Shown in pieces: positions 28,101 through 43,100 of a stretch of 64,000 nucleotides of DNA; position 1 is the stretch's first letter; each line of letters opens with the position of its first letter. The notes below the pieces were generated by a model that ran no database searches, was not told the origin of the DNA, and worked only from the letters and a program-made list of their open reading frames with translations. Origin of the DNA: Dermatemys mawii (lineage: Eukaryota > Chordata > Testudines > Dermatemydidae); contig ML677326.1 of NCBI GenBank assembly GCA_007922305.1, forward strand, positions 53,146,453-53,210,452, given 5' to 3'. The translations under genes were made by a program, and so were the position numbers.

Positions 28101-31100
28101 TTTTGCTGTAAGAAGAGTTGAAAAATTCAGTTTTTCAGCAATTACTATATAGTTCAGAACAATGTGCAAACACTGTTTTATCATATTCTACAATGAACTA
28201 CAGTAGAAGTGAGGCTAAAGAATTCTGTGCTCCATCTATAACTATTGAACTTCTAAAACCTTCTCTACCAACTATTCAACATTTAGTACATTGCAAGTAT
28301 TTCTGCTATTTCAAAGAGGAAGAGCAATAAGAAATAAATCTCTGTGTCTCAAATACCTTTTGTATTGTCCAGTTTTGCAACAGCTTTTTGTTCAGCCACA
28401 TTCCAAATGATCACTAAGTTATCTGCACTGGCACTTGCAAACATGTCAGGGTTGTGGGGACACCAAGATATTGCTGTGATTGTCTTCTTATGCTCAGACA
28501 TAATTGCCCGGAGTTTGAATTCATTGTATCGGTGATCCAACTGAAAAAAAAAAAACACATGAATTTATTTTAGATACTCAAAATTCAGTAAATTCACTTA
28601 ATCTCTATGGACTATATTGCTATGTTGGATAGTATAGCAGCTCAAGTTATTAATGGACAAGAATATGAAGCTTACCATATTTAAAAGACCACAATTTGCT
28701 TCCCACCGCATTTAACAAGTCTATTTGCAACTTTAATAAGCTAGGTCCATATAAATTTTAATTGCAGGGAAAATATGCCAATATTCAGTTAAGCCACTCC
28801 CCTTCCTCCTAAAAAATTACTTTCATGTGTTTCATATAGTAACATTTTTTATTTTTCTTCTATAGCACTGTTCATATCAGAATTTTAAAGCAACCTAAAA
28901 CATTTACTCATGATACAGTGATTTATAAAATACAGTGGGTCTGATCTTGCTTTTAATGAACGCAGTGGGAGTTTGCAATATCGAACAATCAACATAATCT
29001 CCAGGAAACTTTATTTAGTGCCACTAATGTGTATCCAACCCTTCAAATCCAGAAGCTTCAGAATATATGGTGTGCAAGATCAACCTAGGTCTGTCTCATT
29101 TTAACACAACATGATTGATTAAAGACTTAGTAAAGATTTAACTCTGATTTTTTCAATTTAAGTAAAAAAAATAAAACAAAAATCACAGTTACTCACTTCT
29201 CATAACCTGTTCTTCGAGATGTGTTGTTCACGTCCATTCCAATCAGGTTGTGTGTGCACACTGGCCAGAAGATTTTTCCCTTAGCAGCATTCATCGGATT
29301 GGCCTGGGCACCCCCAGGAGTCACAACCTCTACATGCCTAATATATAGCCCTGCCGATCCTCCACCCCCTCAGTTCCTTCTCGATGGCTACTCCAACAGA
29401 GGAGTAGGAGGTGGGTATTGGACAACAGTTACAAGGAGTATCCATTTGTTTTCTTCTTCGAGTGCTTGTTCATGTCCATTCCAATTGGGTGACTCCCACG
29501 ACAAATTCAGGAGGTGGGGTCGGAGCTATCCACGGACTGGAGTACCGCCCTTCCAAAGGCAGCATCATCTCTGGCCTGCCGAGTGATTGAATAATGTGTG
29601 GCACATTGCCACCCTGCAGATTTCCTGGATGGAGACTTGAGCCAGGAATGCTGCTGATGAAGTCTGTGCCTGGTAGAGCGTGCTCTTATCTGGGGCGTGG
29701 GAACTCCTGCTAGATTGTGGTGTCTACCACAGGGTCTTAGTAGAGTTCACAAACGTCTTTATAAGGGGCAAGGCTATGTGTGAAGGTCCCGAGGGTACGA
29801 GGATGTCCACCATGGGATCTGCCTCCTCTACCACCTCCTCAGTCTTGATGCCTAGACCCCGGACAGCCCTGTTGTCCTCTAATGCAGGGACTATGGCCAT
29901 CCCCGCCAACACTTCGTTCTGAGACTAAAAGGAAGAAGCATGCACTGGTAGTGGAAGCTCCCTCCATCTGCCTGAATGGTCACATGACTCCTGGGGCAGC
30001 ACTGGAGAAAGTGGTGCTGCTGACGGTGCTGGGGCCATAGGCATCAGAACAGTCTCACTGGAGGGAGCTGCACTGATATGCTCATAGGAGCCACCAGGGT
30101 CAAGGAGCCTGGTGTCGACATCGACGTCAACATCGACAACAGTGCATGCATGGGAGATGGGTGCATCAATTCCATGAAACGTGGTGCCAAGGTCGGAGGC
30201 AGAGGCGAAAGTGTCAGGACCGTAGGCACCAAGGGCAGATGAGCCGTGGAAGGCGGCACAAAAGTGGCGGAGGCCACCAAAGATGTTGTTGAGTGTGGAC
30301 CCTAGGTTCCTCCCTGGCCCTGGTGAAAAGCCCAGGTCTCCAGAAGGACCACTGAAGCAGGTTCTACCACTGCAGATGCCACACCTGGGGTTCTATTCTG
30401 TCTATACTAGACCTCGATCTACGACTTCTTGCTCCTATCAGAGAAATAGGAGTCAGACTCCGAGGTTTCGGACATTGAAGACCACGGAGGAGCCAATCCT
30501 CGATACCTCGAATGTCGAGAGCTCAGGGAGAGGGTAGGGACAAGGTGAGGGTGAGTGTCTTGACATCATAGACAGCTTCCCCATGCACTGGAGAACATGG
30601 ATCCACTAGCACTGAGGGTTCTTCCCTGGCAGGCGAGAACAGTGTCATCAGGTGGAGGAGGTCCCGAGCAGCCTGGTATGCTTCCAGTGTGAACGGGAGC
30701 TGAAGCTACTCTATAGGCACCAGTGATGGAGGTGGGGCTTGACTCAACTACCGCACTTGGGCAGGAGTCGACATGGCCCTGGGAGGAGACCCGAAGGAGT
30801 GGCCCACCCGGGGTCGCACATCTCACGGCTTAGCCGGAGGAGAACGGTCATCTGGCTTCTTCTTTTGAGGCATCAGCGAGTGGGAGTGGTGCCTACTGTC
30901 AAACGGGTGCCATGAGGATTCATGACAATGCCAAGCATCCAAGAAAGAATCCTTCCATGGCACCGAGCTCACCGACAGTGCTGGAGTGCTCTGAGTCAAG
31001 GACGCTGCCATAGGGGTTGGGTCTCTCGAGCCCGGGTTGGAGTGGGGGCATAGAGCTGCCTTCATGAGGATCACCTTGAGCTGCTGCTCCTTTTCTTTAA

Positions 31101-34100
31101 GAGTTCTCAGAGAGAACGTGCAGCACATCTTACAGCGATCTTTCTGATGGGTCTCCCCCAGCCACCACAGACATGATGAGCGTGGGTCGCTCTTCAGTAT
31201 GCACTTGGCACAGGCCACACAGTTCTTGAAACCCAGGGACAGTGGCATATCACAGCGCTGGGAACTGGAATTGTGAGGGAGATCCCCCAACAAACTCTAA
31301 ACTCTACTAACTCAAACAATTCTGACAACTAACTATATACGACAGAATAGAGAGGAAGCTTACTGAGCAAGAATCAAGGGAAGTTCCAGCCAACATCACC
31401 GGCAGTAAGGCAGCACTGAAAGGATGGTGGGCCACCTGGGCTATATATTGGGAGCCATGAGGGAGTGACTCCATGGGGTGGTCAGGCTGCCCTGACGGAT
31501 GCTGCTAAGGGAAAAATCTTCCCCCCAACGTGCACTTCCACGAAGACACACCTAAGTGGAATGGACATGAACACGCACTCGAAGAACTATTAATATTACT
31601 TTAATGTATATTTTGTGGCTCAGTTTCCTTAACTGGCTTTTTTGGTTTAGTATAGCAAAGAAGGGGAAATGACCCCAAGGAGAAGCTCTGGCATACAGGG
31701 CTTTGTTGCACTACATATTGTATTAATGGATACTATAATTTGACTATATTTTCTATGCCATTTTTAATACTCATTTTTTTGGCAGTAGAAGCAGTGGTTA
31801 GTATTCTGCATCCCACAGGCAGTGGGCAAAGCTTCAGTTTATCCCCTCACTTGAGCTCCATAATATGCACCTCCCTTACCTTATTTGCTGCAGAGATGTT
31901 TTACCCTATTATGAACAATTGTTACACTCCCAAACCAAATATGGATTTAAAACGGGGATTTGATTAAAGTTAATATAAAAAACCAAAAAACAAATGCAAC
32001 TTGCACACATCCCACACCAGCTCAGTTTCATCAGAGTACACCAGCAACCCTCCCGGGCCCACTTCCTGTTGCCCAACTATGTTTCATTTAAGGGAGAGCG
32101 TGCAGGTAAATCTAATCCTGACATTTCCTTATCAGTGCTACATAGTTCTGATGGTGCTGCACAAGCCAGCATGGAATCTTGCTCTGTCTCTCATACCTAC
32201 ACTGGCTCTGCAATGCAGACCTGAGTAACAAATTGTAACAATTTTTAAAAATTGTTTTGGAGTGGATCTGTTGAGTAAAAAGATCTGTGTTCTACACAGT
32301 CACCTTTCTGATTATAATCACAAAACTACTACAAGAACATTTCATGAAAGGGATGAAAGTGAAGCAGAAAGCAAAGAACAATGTTCTAAAGTAAGTAGTC
32401 TATCGAGAAAAAAGTAATCTTACCTGGTAAATATAAATAGCAAGAGTGGCACAATAAGCAAATCTGTCGCCACTAGCAGCACATACATCTTTGTTCCAAG
32501 GCTGACATCCAGCAGCTAAAAGGCCCACTTGCTTAACCTGTGACATCTTTGCCTATAAAAAACAAATTTATGGAACTGAAAAATAGAGACAGGAGACTTT
32601 TTTAATGAGCCAACAATGCATTTTTGTTCAACAGTATGTTTAAAATATATCCTTTAATTTTATAAATCAAGGTCATGTTTTCTGAGATACAACGAATATA
32701 ACAGGATTAAAACCACACAAATATTCGTACTATTCAAGGAAAGGGGTTTAATGGCATTGGCAAATGTACATGAAGAGACAAGTGAAGACAATAGAACTAT
32801 GCTGATTTAAAACAGCAGAGGACTGTCCCAGTATTTCTTTTTGTAATCTCCTGTAGTAAAATTCAACATTTTATATTCTTAAATCTAATTCCCCACAAAA
32901 ATGTGTGATTAAAATACATTGTGTGCCAAACATCTCAATGTAAAACAAATTAAGCAACATATTTTTCACGACTTTTTTCCTTGAATTTTTAAACCATTTT
33001 TTATGGGGTTATTATTTAATTCCTACTTTTTCCCTTTGGATCAGTGAAAGGGTAATTTTTCATATCTTCTTAGTATTCTACATCCACAATAAAAGATTTT
33101 AAAATGCATCAGGAAAAATAAATAGGAAGAAAACTGACGCACATTAATGTATCATTAAACGTCTTTGTGGACACAGTCTTACCGTTTTGGTAACAGGATG
33201 CTCCTGTTGACCCACTCTGTTAGTAGGTACTAGACACAAGAATAAAGCTGCAGTATTAATGTACCATGTCGCCTGCCTAGCAAAAGCAGCACTTTCTTTT
33301 CTGTCCCACCTTCTGGCTTCCCACCACTCTTTCCATTCCCTGGTGTGCAGGGCCGGTGTAACCACTAGGTGGCCACAGAGGGCACCAAAATTTGGGAGTG
33401 CCAAAAAGCAGTGCCCAATTTTATTTTTTTTACACTATTGCTGGAAAATGAATGAATAAAGAAAAGAGAAACGTCATTGAATGTGCATTTTAACTTGTCA
33501 TTCTCTCGTACATTACAGCTATAGCCTACACCAGCTCTGCGTTGAGGGCACAAGCGTACTGCTTCACTATGGTACAAAGTGGCAATGACATCATTTTTCT
33601 CATTACGCACAGCTGTTAGCCTTATAAACAGCCTGTCAGAATGGGTAAGTTTACTAGTTTTCGGAGGTTTTGTCAACTGAGGCTAACTATTTTTTTGAGT
33701 TGTTTCAGATCCAAGATTCTGGCAAGTGCTGCTGCATCATTTTGCTAATACTTTGTGTCAATTGTGTGTGTGTATGTTAAGTATTGGAGTGTATATGTTT
33801 GTGTTTGAATATGTGAGTGTAGGTTGTTGAAATTTGTCATATTGATATTGTCAGTTGTTGTATGACGGAGTATCTGCTATTCTAGTTTTATTAGTAACAA
33901 CAACTGGATGTTCTAAAGGTAGAATAAAATGTAGTAGATTTTGATATGAAAGAAAGAAGAAAGGAAGTATACATGACTAATAAAGGGTATATTTTTGAAA
34001 GTTTATAATAAGTGATGCTCCAGGGGGCACAAGGTGGAAGTTTCGCCTGGAGCACAAAATATCCTTGCACCGGCCCTGCTGGTCTCTCCCTCATTGTGCT

Positions 34101-37100
34101 GTAGAATCTCATGGAACATGTTATCTTTGCTGCGTCTAGGTTTTTTTCTTATCTGACGCAGCCGGTCCACTGGGGTACATGATGTGTTCTTCAAGGTCTG
34201 TGCTGAACAGAGGAGGGATTGTTACATTCCAGCAGATGATTTTACTAAAATGTTTCAGTGGGCATTTTGCTAGTATAAATCACTTTCTCTCTGAGACTGT
34301 AGACAGGCACACAGCTCCACAAGCACTCCAGTCTTGGTGAGTTTCCGGAGTTGGGGGAAGGCAGTTGTGCATATGGACAAAAAAGTCATGGCTTTCAGGC
34401 AGATTTGCAGGGAACTCATTCTAAAATTATCCCACACTTTTTTAGATGGCCAACCTGCTGATTAACATCTCGCTGCTGTGGGTGACTAGAGAAACCAGGG
34501 CACAACTGCTGAATACTTGCAGCTTTCACTCCGGTCTATATATAGCTCAGCTATGTGCTGCTTTGGCCCCAGCTCCAGTGATTGCTGAATGACATGGTAC
34601 AATTTCCTACAATGGGAGAACTAACAAGGCTGCAATCCCTTGGAATCTGCAGCAGAGGATTAACAAAAAGCTCTTGGAAACTTTCCAGAGCCCCTCTCTG
34701 GAGGATTCTCTGCATTGACTCCCTGCTTGGCCATGCAGATTAGTTACACAGGGCAATGTCCAGCTCACAGAAAACACTATCTTGCCTCCCACTTTTTAAT
34801 TCCCTACACAAACCACAGCAACTTACCCCGGAGTCTCATCTGCTTCCTGTTCCCGTTTCTCAAGTGGAGAAAAGTTCCTGGCTGCCTGCCCCACCAGGTG
34901 ATCCCACTGGGAGTACCACATCCTCTTCTAGCTCGACTTCTTCATCTAGAATTTCAGCCTGCAGGTTACCCCCTCTTTCCGCTTCCTGCAAAGTGTCCAC
35001 GGGGCTATTGGCAATGGAGGTGGGGTCACTACCGAGGATAGCATTCACCTCCTTATAGAAGCGGCAGGTCTTGGGAAAACCACCAGACCGACCGTTTGCC
35101 TCCCGCGCCTTATGGCACACTCCCCCCTTAACTTTGCTTTGCACTGCTGCGTGTCCTGACCACAGCCCTTTTCGCACAAGCCTCGAGAAATTTGCCCATA
35201 CATGTCCCATTTCCTGCAGGTCACTAGCAGTTGCAAACTGAACAGACTCCTCTCCCCATACACTGATCAGATCCAAGAACTCAGTGGTGGTCCAAACAGG
35301 GGAGCGTTTGGTGCAATAACCAGCCATGCTCACCTGGGAAGCCCCTCTGGGAAGCCAGCAAGCAGAAAATTAAATTTAGAAGTCCCAGGCCTTGTGGGGG
35401 AAGGGGAGAGAATGGTGGGCTGCAGAGTAGCAGAGTTCAAACCGCTGACCAAAGCGGCAGCATGGGAATTGTGGGATATTTTGTGGAGGCCAATAAAATA
35501 GAAAAAAAACAACCCTGTGGTGTCTACACTGCCTGTTTGTCAACAATAAAGGGAGGGGAAAAGACAAAAAAGTCTCTCACAGAGGTGGAAGTTTTTTGTT
35601 GCCAAAACCATGTTGTTGTTTTTTCTAAGTGACTTTGCAATGTGGATGTTATCACTGTTTTGTCGCCAAAAGCCAGTTTTTGGCAACAAAACTTGCAAAG
35701 GTAGATAAGTCATCAGAGAAATTACAGTACTGGGGGCTTCAGGTATTGAAGAGGGGGAGATTGAGTATTAATTACTATTAGTTAAGCATTGACATAGTAA
35801 AGTCAAAGCAACAGAAATAAATAGTACCAATACAAAATAAAGGTATATAGCTAAGGATCTGTTCCTATCACATTATAGTGAGTTTATTTTCCACATTACG
35901 ACTTCCCTAATATTACTTTAACATGCAACCAAGTACAATAGGGAAAGTATGAAATCAGACTGGGAAGCTTGGAGAGAAGATTCCTTAAGAAGTGGTGCAC
36001 CCTGTGGCTTGCAAAATCCACTCACATAAGGCAAGGCGGAATCTTTCCTCAAGTATGGGTCACCAGCTTCTGCAGTATCTAAGCTTTCATTAAAAAAAGA
36101 AAAAAGTTAAAGTCTCTAGCTCTTATACAAAGATAGCCTCTCAAATACAAACTAAATGTCAGCTGATGCAACGTCAACTTTTTAATTCTGCAGAAAGTGC
36201 CAGAACCATTATTACGAGAAGGGGAGGCCTGGTAGCTACAGCTGCGTGGGGTTGGGAGCAAAGAGGATTGGCGGCCGCTGTGAGGAATACAGTGCCCTGG
36301 AGTGGTGCAACCCTTCGGGCAAGGGGCCTGTTATATTAAGTTAGATGGAATAAATGAGCCAAAGGTGTTAAATAACCCAGTCACTGTCCAACATTAAACA
36401 CTGTTAAACAAAATCCAGGGTTTGGTATAAAAAGATCTCAGCCTGCTTAGTACCATGGCAAACACACTATTAAAGATCTCTTTAACCTTTTATTAAAGAT
36501 CCCGAAAAGATGGGAAAAAAAGCATTTGAAATGTAAAGTACTAAGTAAAGCTTTAATTTGAACAACATTTCTTGTTCCCTTTCCCTTTAGCAGGATTATA
36601 CCCTGGCTCACCGAAATTCAGTCAGCAGGAAAATATAAATATAAAGGCCTAAAGACAGGGAGACTTCCAAGGCTTAAAGCTCCATCCCAGAGCTCATGCA
36701 GAGAGAGGAAGGGATTCTCACACTGGACCGAAGATCACCCTCATCAACCACAAGAAAACAGCAATTATGCATTAGAGACAGTCCTACCTTTTCCTTCAGC
36801 GTGCTTACATGATATATTGTACTTAGTACTTTGTATCTTTAAATGATACAAAGTAGTAGCCTGGGTAGCTGAACGTATCATTAACAGGCTGCAAAGCCTT
36901 TAGGTTGCTGGCATGAATGAAGGCCAGGTTAATGGTGACCAAAACTCATTGCCGTCTGATGGCTGTGAAATGAGTTTGTACTTTCAGTTTAGTTCACAAT
37001 TTGTGTGTGTCCATGTCATAAAATATACACATCACATTAATTACTGTGCTTCTATTTGCAACATGGATTTGGCTGTACTTTCTCCTTTCTGAATATGTTT

Positions 37101-40100
37101 ATAAAAAGGCAAAAAGTAACTTTAAAATGTATATTTCTATCTCTTCATAGAGAGACTCAGCAACAAGATGAACCAGGTCATTTGAACATATTATATTTTT
37201 TGACTTTGCTAAGTTAGTGGTTTTCTTAAAATATGTTGTCAGAATGAAATTATGTTCTTAACAGCACATTTAAAAGGAAAAAATTGATTAAGATTTATTA
37301 CTATTTTATTGAGATAATCGCACATGCTTAAACAGCATCATTCCTGTATTAAATCCTTACACAGTTGTTTTTACTATTTTTGATTTGCAATTACATTTAA
37401 ATCTATGTTTTCAGAATATTTTATTATCTACTCTGAGCTACAATGTATAAAGTACTTCAAAACTTTACTCTCCAATATCTCTTGTAAACTTGCTGATTTT
37501 TTTTTTTTTTTTGTAATTTATAAAAAGAGTTTCCGTGACACTGTCTGTGTGCAAAATACTTGAGTTTTATTTCATGGTAAAGGAAGTATTTGGTCTGAAA
37601 TCCATTACAGCTAGTAAGAACTTAAATCATATTTTACAAGGATCGTTATGTCTTGTCAACACCATGCATCTGACCAGTATTCTGCAGATTTCTTCAGACA
37701 TTGCAGGTTTCAGTCAAGCATGCTCATAGTATGAGACAGAAAGCAGCATTCATCAGAACATCTTCATGAACAAAATGGCAGCAAATTAGAAAAATAGTAT
37801 AAATATATATTGAAACTGTTACGTTACATCTTTAGCAATATTGATTTTTCAGTCATCCTCTGTTAAACTCATCATTTCTATTCAAAATACAATTTTATAT
37901 CTATATATAGCATGTAAATTATGGAGAAAATTTTGCTTACTCAAAAATTCTGTAAAATGTACACAGCACTAAGGAAGCTATTATTAAAGAAAGTCTAGTT
38001 TCCTAGGAGATAGAGGAAAAAACCAAGCCTTTTTCAACTGGCATGAGCAGAAACATAATAAGTCCTTCCTAGTTACACTAAATATAAAAACTAGCATTAA
38101 ACTGAAAGTCTGCTTACCTTAGATACTATTATTAAACAACATAAACCCATATGACAAAAAGGATTGGATAAACGGCTACAGCTATAAAATTATTTATGGA
38201 TACATGCCTATGTTATCCCTACCTTAGAATAGGTATCATTTTTTGTGAACCACCTAAGAATTTCCATGTCCATTTCAAAACCTTGCAGCTCCCAAAATAT
38301 ATCATCTCTTGATCAAGATGTAGAAAGAAATCACAGGAAGTAAACCCTGATGTTCAAAGGATAATGCAGACTTACTAAAGGATGCAGATAAAAAGCCTGA
38401 GCTTTGTGTGCCACCACACACAAAACAGCAGTGTCAGTATCCTGGCAACTGCAGCTCTTTAAGAGGTACCATTTTAATTTTAATCTAACTCTTTTTGCTC
38501 TATTTCATGTACTCTGTGTATTTCATTTATTCTCTTTATTTCAAGATTGTACTACACCGTTATTTGCAAAACAGTAGCCTTTTCAAGTCCAGTGAAGAGG
38601 CATAAATGGCTGAGTACAGCATCCTTTATTTATCAGGATGCATGTGTGTGTGTCTATATTTATCTATAGAGAGCGAGAGACACAAAAAGACAGACACACC
38701 TTGATAAATAAAGGATGCTGTGCTGTGCCAGTCATGCCTCTTTACTGGACTAGAAAAGGCTACTGTTTTGTAAAGACAGATAGATATAGATATCTATATA
38801 TCTCAGTACAGTTGCATATCCTCAATCTACCCATGATTTTGACACATAAGGAATATATATATCTTATTTATACTGATATATATTATTGTGTGAGTGCATG
38901 AATGTGAATATACTATATTTTTATGATACACTTGTACAAAGGGAAACGGATTATCCAAAGCCCCATTTTATCAATCTCCATATAGAATGCCTCTCCCCTT
39001 CTACTGATTCCCTTGTCACCGACCACCAATTATGCAAACAAATTTATTATTCCCAGCTGTCGGGAAACTTAAAAATACTAAACGAGAATTACTTGTTGAC
39101 CATATAGGAAATGTTTGCTTTTAATAATTTACATTTGGCATACCTATAGGGACTCAAAAATAAACTTCTGAATCCAAATAGTTGCCTTTGGGTGGTACAA
39201 ATATTTTTTGGCAGCATGTCAATAACATAACAGTTAAAAGATCTAGTTCATACTTCTGATAGAGATATAGGGATGATATCTGCTTAAAGACAGGGGGCCT
39301 TGATACCCACCTCTGTGAAAAAAATTAATGGGAGAGGAAAACATGCATTGTGAACTATACAGTTTCGGGTGCATCATCTTTTACAAGAGAAGAGTCTGTT
39401 GGCACATAGAAGAGGCACAGAGGTCTGTCTCTAACAACATGGATGTCCTAAAATTACTGGCAAATCCAGGGGTCTCTGACAGAAAGATTGATTTAAATCA
39501 TGATTAAAATCACCAAGTAGGAAATGTTAATTAAAATAATTGATTTTAATCTTGTTTTGCATTATTTTCAGTTGTTGTCTTAAAGAAAGGTTGATTCTCA
39601 TTGGTTAGTAACCATTAAAATATGTTGATTTGTAACTAGCATATAGCCTTTATATTAAATTTGATGGGGTTTCTCTCTTTTTGGTTAATCAGGGGGAATA
39701 CATTATAACTACAGAAGTTTATTTACGCAATGCTATAGATTAACTTACATTTATTCAGATTCTGAAATTTTACACTTTCTTACATTAGAAAATGATGACT
39801 GATGCATTTCTTATTTACCAGATAATTAATTTATTATTTTGATTTCTATCAAGCTCTTTTTTATGGAAGTTTGAGTTCAGTTAAAAATGATCAAAAACAA
39901 CAATTTAAAATTTTTTTTATTAGTTATATAAAACTACATTAAACATGCTGGATACATAGTACAAATGATGATCAGAAAGTTTGACAAACTATGATTTGCA
40001 TTTTAACCCAACTGATTAGAAATAGAGCTAAGTGAATAAGTGGCATTTTGATTAAGGGGCTGAATCAAAACATTTCAAAACAAAAAGTCAAAATAATTTA

Positions 40101-43100
40101 TTTCAAAATGGCTGAGAGGAACTTTTCTGACTTTTTTTTTCTTCTTTTTTTTGAAGACTTTTTCCCCCTCAGCTGAAACTATGAGCTGATTTCAACCCAA
40201 TTTTGTGAAATTTGGTGCCCCGAAAAATGCATTTTCTTGCAAATTTACTATTTTCTAAAAAAAAAATAATCACCCATCTCTATGAAGGAAGTATTACCTG
40301 TAGGTATTGAACTGATTGTTTCTGATCACAATATCCATCAAGATTTTAAAACTAGTGGATCCTATCCTCACACACCCAGTTTTTATTCACAGATTGGAAG
40401 AGGAAAACAAGTTTTCCTGCATTTTCAATTCCTAATCAGTTTTTTAACTTTGAATGAACTTGTCACTGAACTAGCTGAATAAACTGAAATGAAGAAAAGA
40501 TTCTTTCTGCACCTGCAGAAGGGACTACTGGCATCAAAAACTGGTTGAGCACGTCAACAAACTTCAGTTCTAGGTGCTTAGCCTGTGACCTCCACCAGTT
40601 CAATGGTTTGACTTACAATGAAACTTGGCAGCAAACATGTATTGCTTAATATTATTTTTATCTAATTTAAATTATTTTAATAGATTACAGTTAATTTAAG
40701 ACTTAACATAGCTTGTCATAATTTCAAATTAAATTTTAAAATAGGTTTATTATTAAATTGAATCTAATTTAACAAGTGATTTCAAAAATAATTTTATTAT
40801 TATTTGTATTAGCACAGTGCCTAGGAGTCCCATGTGCTAGTACATCTGTACAAACACCAAACAAAAGGTTTTATCCATCCTGAGGTCTGGGTAACTGTCC
40901 AGTCAGCCTTTCCACACACTTCCATTCTCTCCTAGCCTCAGCAGGAGTAAGCCTCAAGTAGGAATGACAGTGCAATTAGCACACTACCCCTCTTCCAAAG
41001 AAACTACAGGATGCAAAGAAAAATTAAGTCCCAACTGATCTTCAGATGTTAAACGTACCGGTTCTAGAAGGGATAATGCAGGGTACCAGGGCTGAACACT
41101 GAAATATTCAGGACACACATACAACCTGAAAGTCAATAAATGAATTTAATCTCTTAAAATCATATCATAGGACTGGAAGTGGCCTCGAGACGTCATCCAG
41201 TCCAGACCCCGGAACTCAAGGCAGGACTAAGTATTCTCTATATCATCTCCTACGGCGTTTGTTTAAACTGTGGTTAAAAACCTTCAGTGATGGAGATTCC
41301 ATAACCTTCTTACACAATTTATTCCAGTGCTTAATCACCCTGACAGCTAGAACATTTTTCTTAATGTCCAACCTAAACTGTCCTTGCTGCAATTTAAGCT
41401 CATTGCTTCTTGTCCTATCCTCAGAGGTTAAGGAGAACATTTCTCCCTCCTCCTTGTAAAAATCTTGTATGTACTTGATAACAGTTATGTCACCCCTTAG
41501 TTTTCTCTTCTCCAGACTAAACAAACCCAATTTTTTCCATCTTCCTTCTTGGGTCCTGTTTTTATACCTTTAATCATTTTTGTTGCTCTTCTCTGGACTT
41601 TCTCCAGTTTGTCCACATCCTTCCTGAAATGTGATGCACAGAACTGGACATACTACACCAGTTGAGAACTAATCAGCATGGAGTAGAGTGGAAGAATTAC
41701 TTCTCATGTCTTGCTTACAACACTCCTGCTAGTACATCCCAGAATTACGTTTCTTTTTTTGAACCAGTGTTACACTCTTGACTTATATTTAGCTTGTGAT
41801 TCACTATGATCTCTGATCCATTTCCGCAGTACTCCTTCCTAGGCAGTCATTTCCCATTTTGTATGTGTGCAACTGGCTGTTCCTTTCCAAGTGGAGTATT
41901 TTGCATTCGTCCTTCTTGAATTTCATTCTATTTACTTCAGACCATTTCTCCTGTTTGTCCAGATCATTTTGAATTTCTTCTAGGGTTGAACGGAACAATT
42001 AATTGTCTAAGGAAGTCAATATTTTTAACTCTAAAGGGATGGTCCATTTAGATTAGAAATGTATGCAAATTTCAAATTCTATACTAAGGTTTGTGTTAGC
42101 AACCTAAAAACTACACATGTAAAATACTGACTGATACAGCAGAATCTTTAGGAGTTGCATTTTACTATTCCACATACTTAATAATTCTCACATAAAATAT
42201 ATCCAGTCTACTAAATTCTCAGTACAGAGCTTAAGAGCAAAATGCTGTAGTGAGATCTCATTAAGTCTTCACATTTACAGTAGTACATTTTGTAAAATAA
42301 CGTATACGATGAAGTATTATAAATTAAAACTAAAACATGTCAAAAAATGAAAAATGTACACTTTGTCAACTTTAACTTCATCCCCCATCAACTGTGCTTC
42401 TTCACTTACTACATTCACAAATTTCATTACTAAAGGGAACTTGTTAGATTCTAAATGTAATTGCAAAGCACAGAGATTATTTAAAATACTTACAGACATG
42501 CAGTTGTGTCTAGCATTTAGTTATAAGACTGATTGTAAATATTTCCTCCCATAGCTCCAAAAAGCCAAGACCCCGGACATTTCACATGGCACATTTTATG
42601 TCATAAGAGTTTGTTTTAATTTTTGACCCCAAACTTCCCCAAAAGAGAGTTTTGAAGCTATGTTGTTTCAAAAATTTCCATAAGATTCCATTTGAAATAG
42701 AGGTGAAGCACTAAGGAATCATTTTTTAAAGTAGGTTTAAGGTTGAAAATAAGTGAAATAAGAGGACCTAGCTAACTAAAGCTGAAAAAGTTTACAAGAA
42801 GAATAGAAAGTGTTTTCAACAGAAAATAAAACATTTGCTTCTTACAGTAAAACTCTCAAAAAATAAAATACAACAGTTACATAGCACTCACGTTCAGGTG
42901 ATTATGCCTCACTCTCCTGAGGAGGAGGAAGACAGCACAAGGAGATTCTCTCTTTCTTTCTCACATGCGTACACACACGCACACACTTTCCTCTTGTGCA
43001 CACATGCAGGGATTGAGTACATATGCATTCCTTGTACTCTGTGTAAAAGTACCGCTCCATACTAATCAACCCCATAGCATTGGGTACAGCACACCAACTG

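Larger units (their letters stand above)
33178..35712 (-). mobile_element. Harbinger-type element remnant, split by a hAT element
   Basis: The right part ends in repeated GTTGCCAAAAC / GGCAACAAAAC inverted motifs (35591-35700). The left end has ACCGTTTTGGTAAC near 33181. Between them is a Myb/SANT-like coding remnant (own entry). The left portion is interrupted by the hAT-type element at 33348-34078. The boundaries are approximate. Confidence 0.45.
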
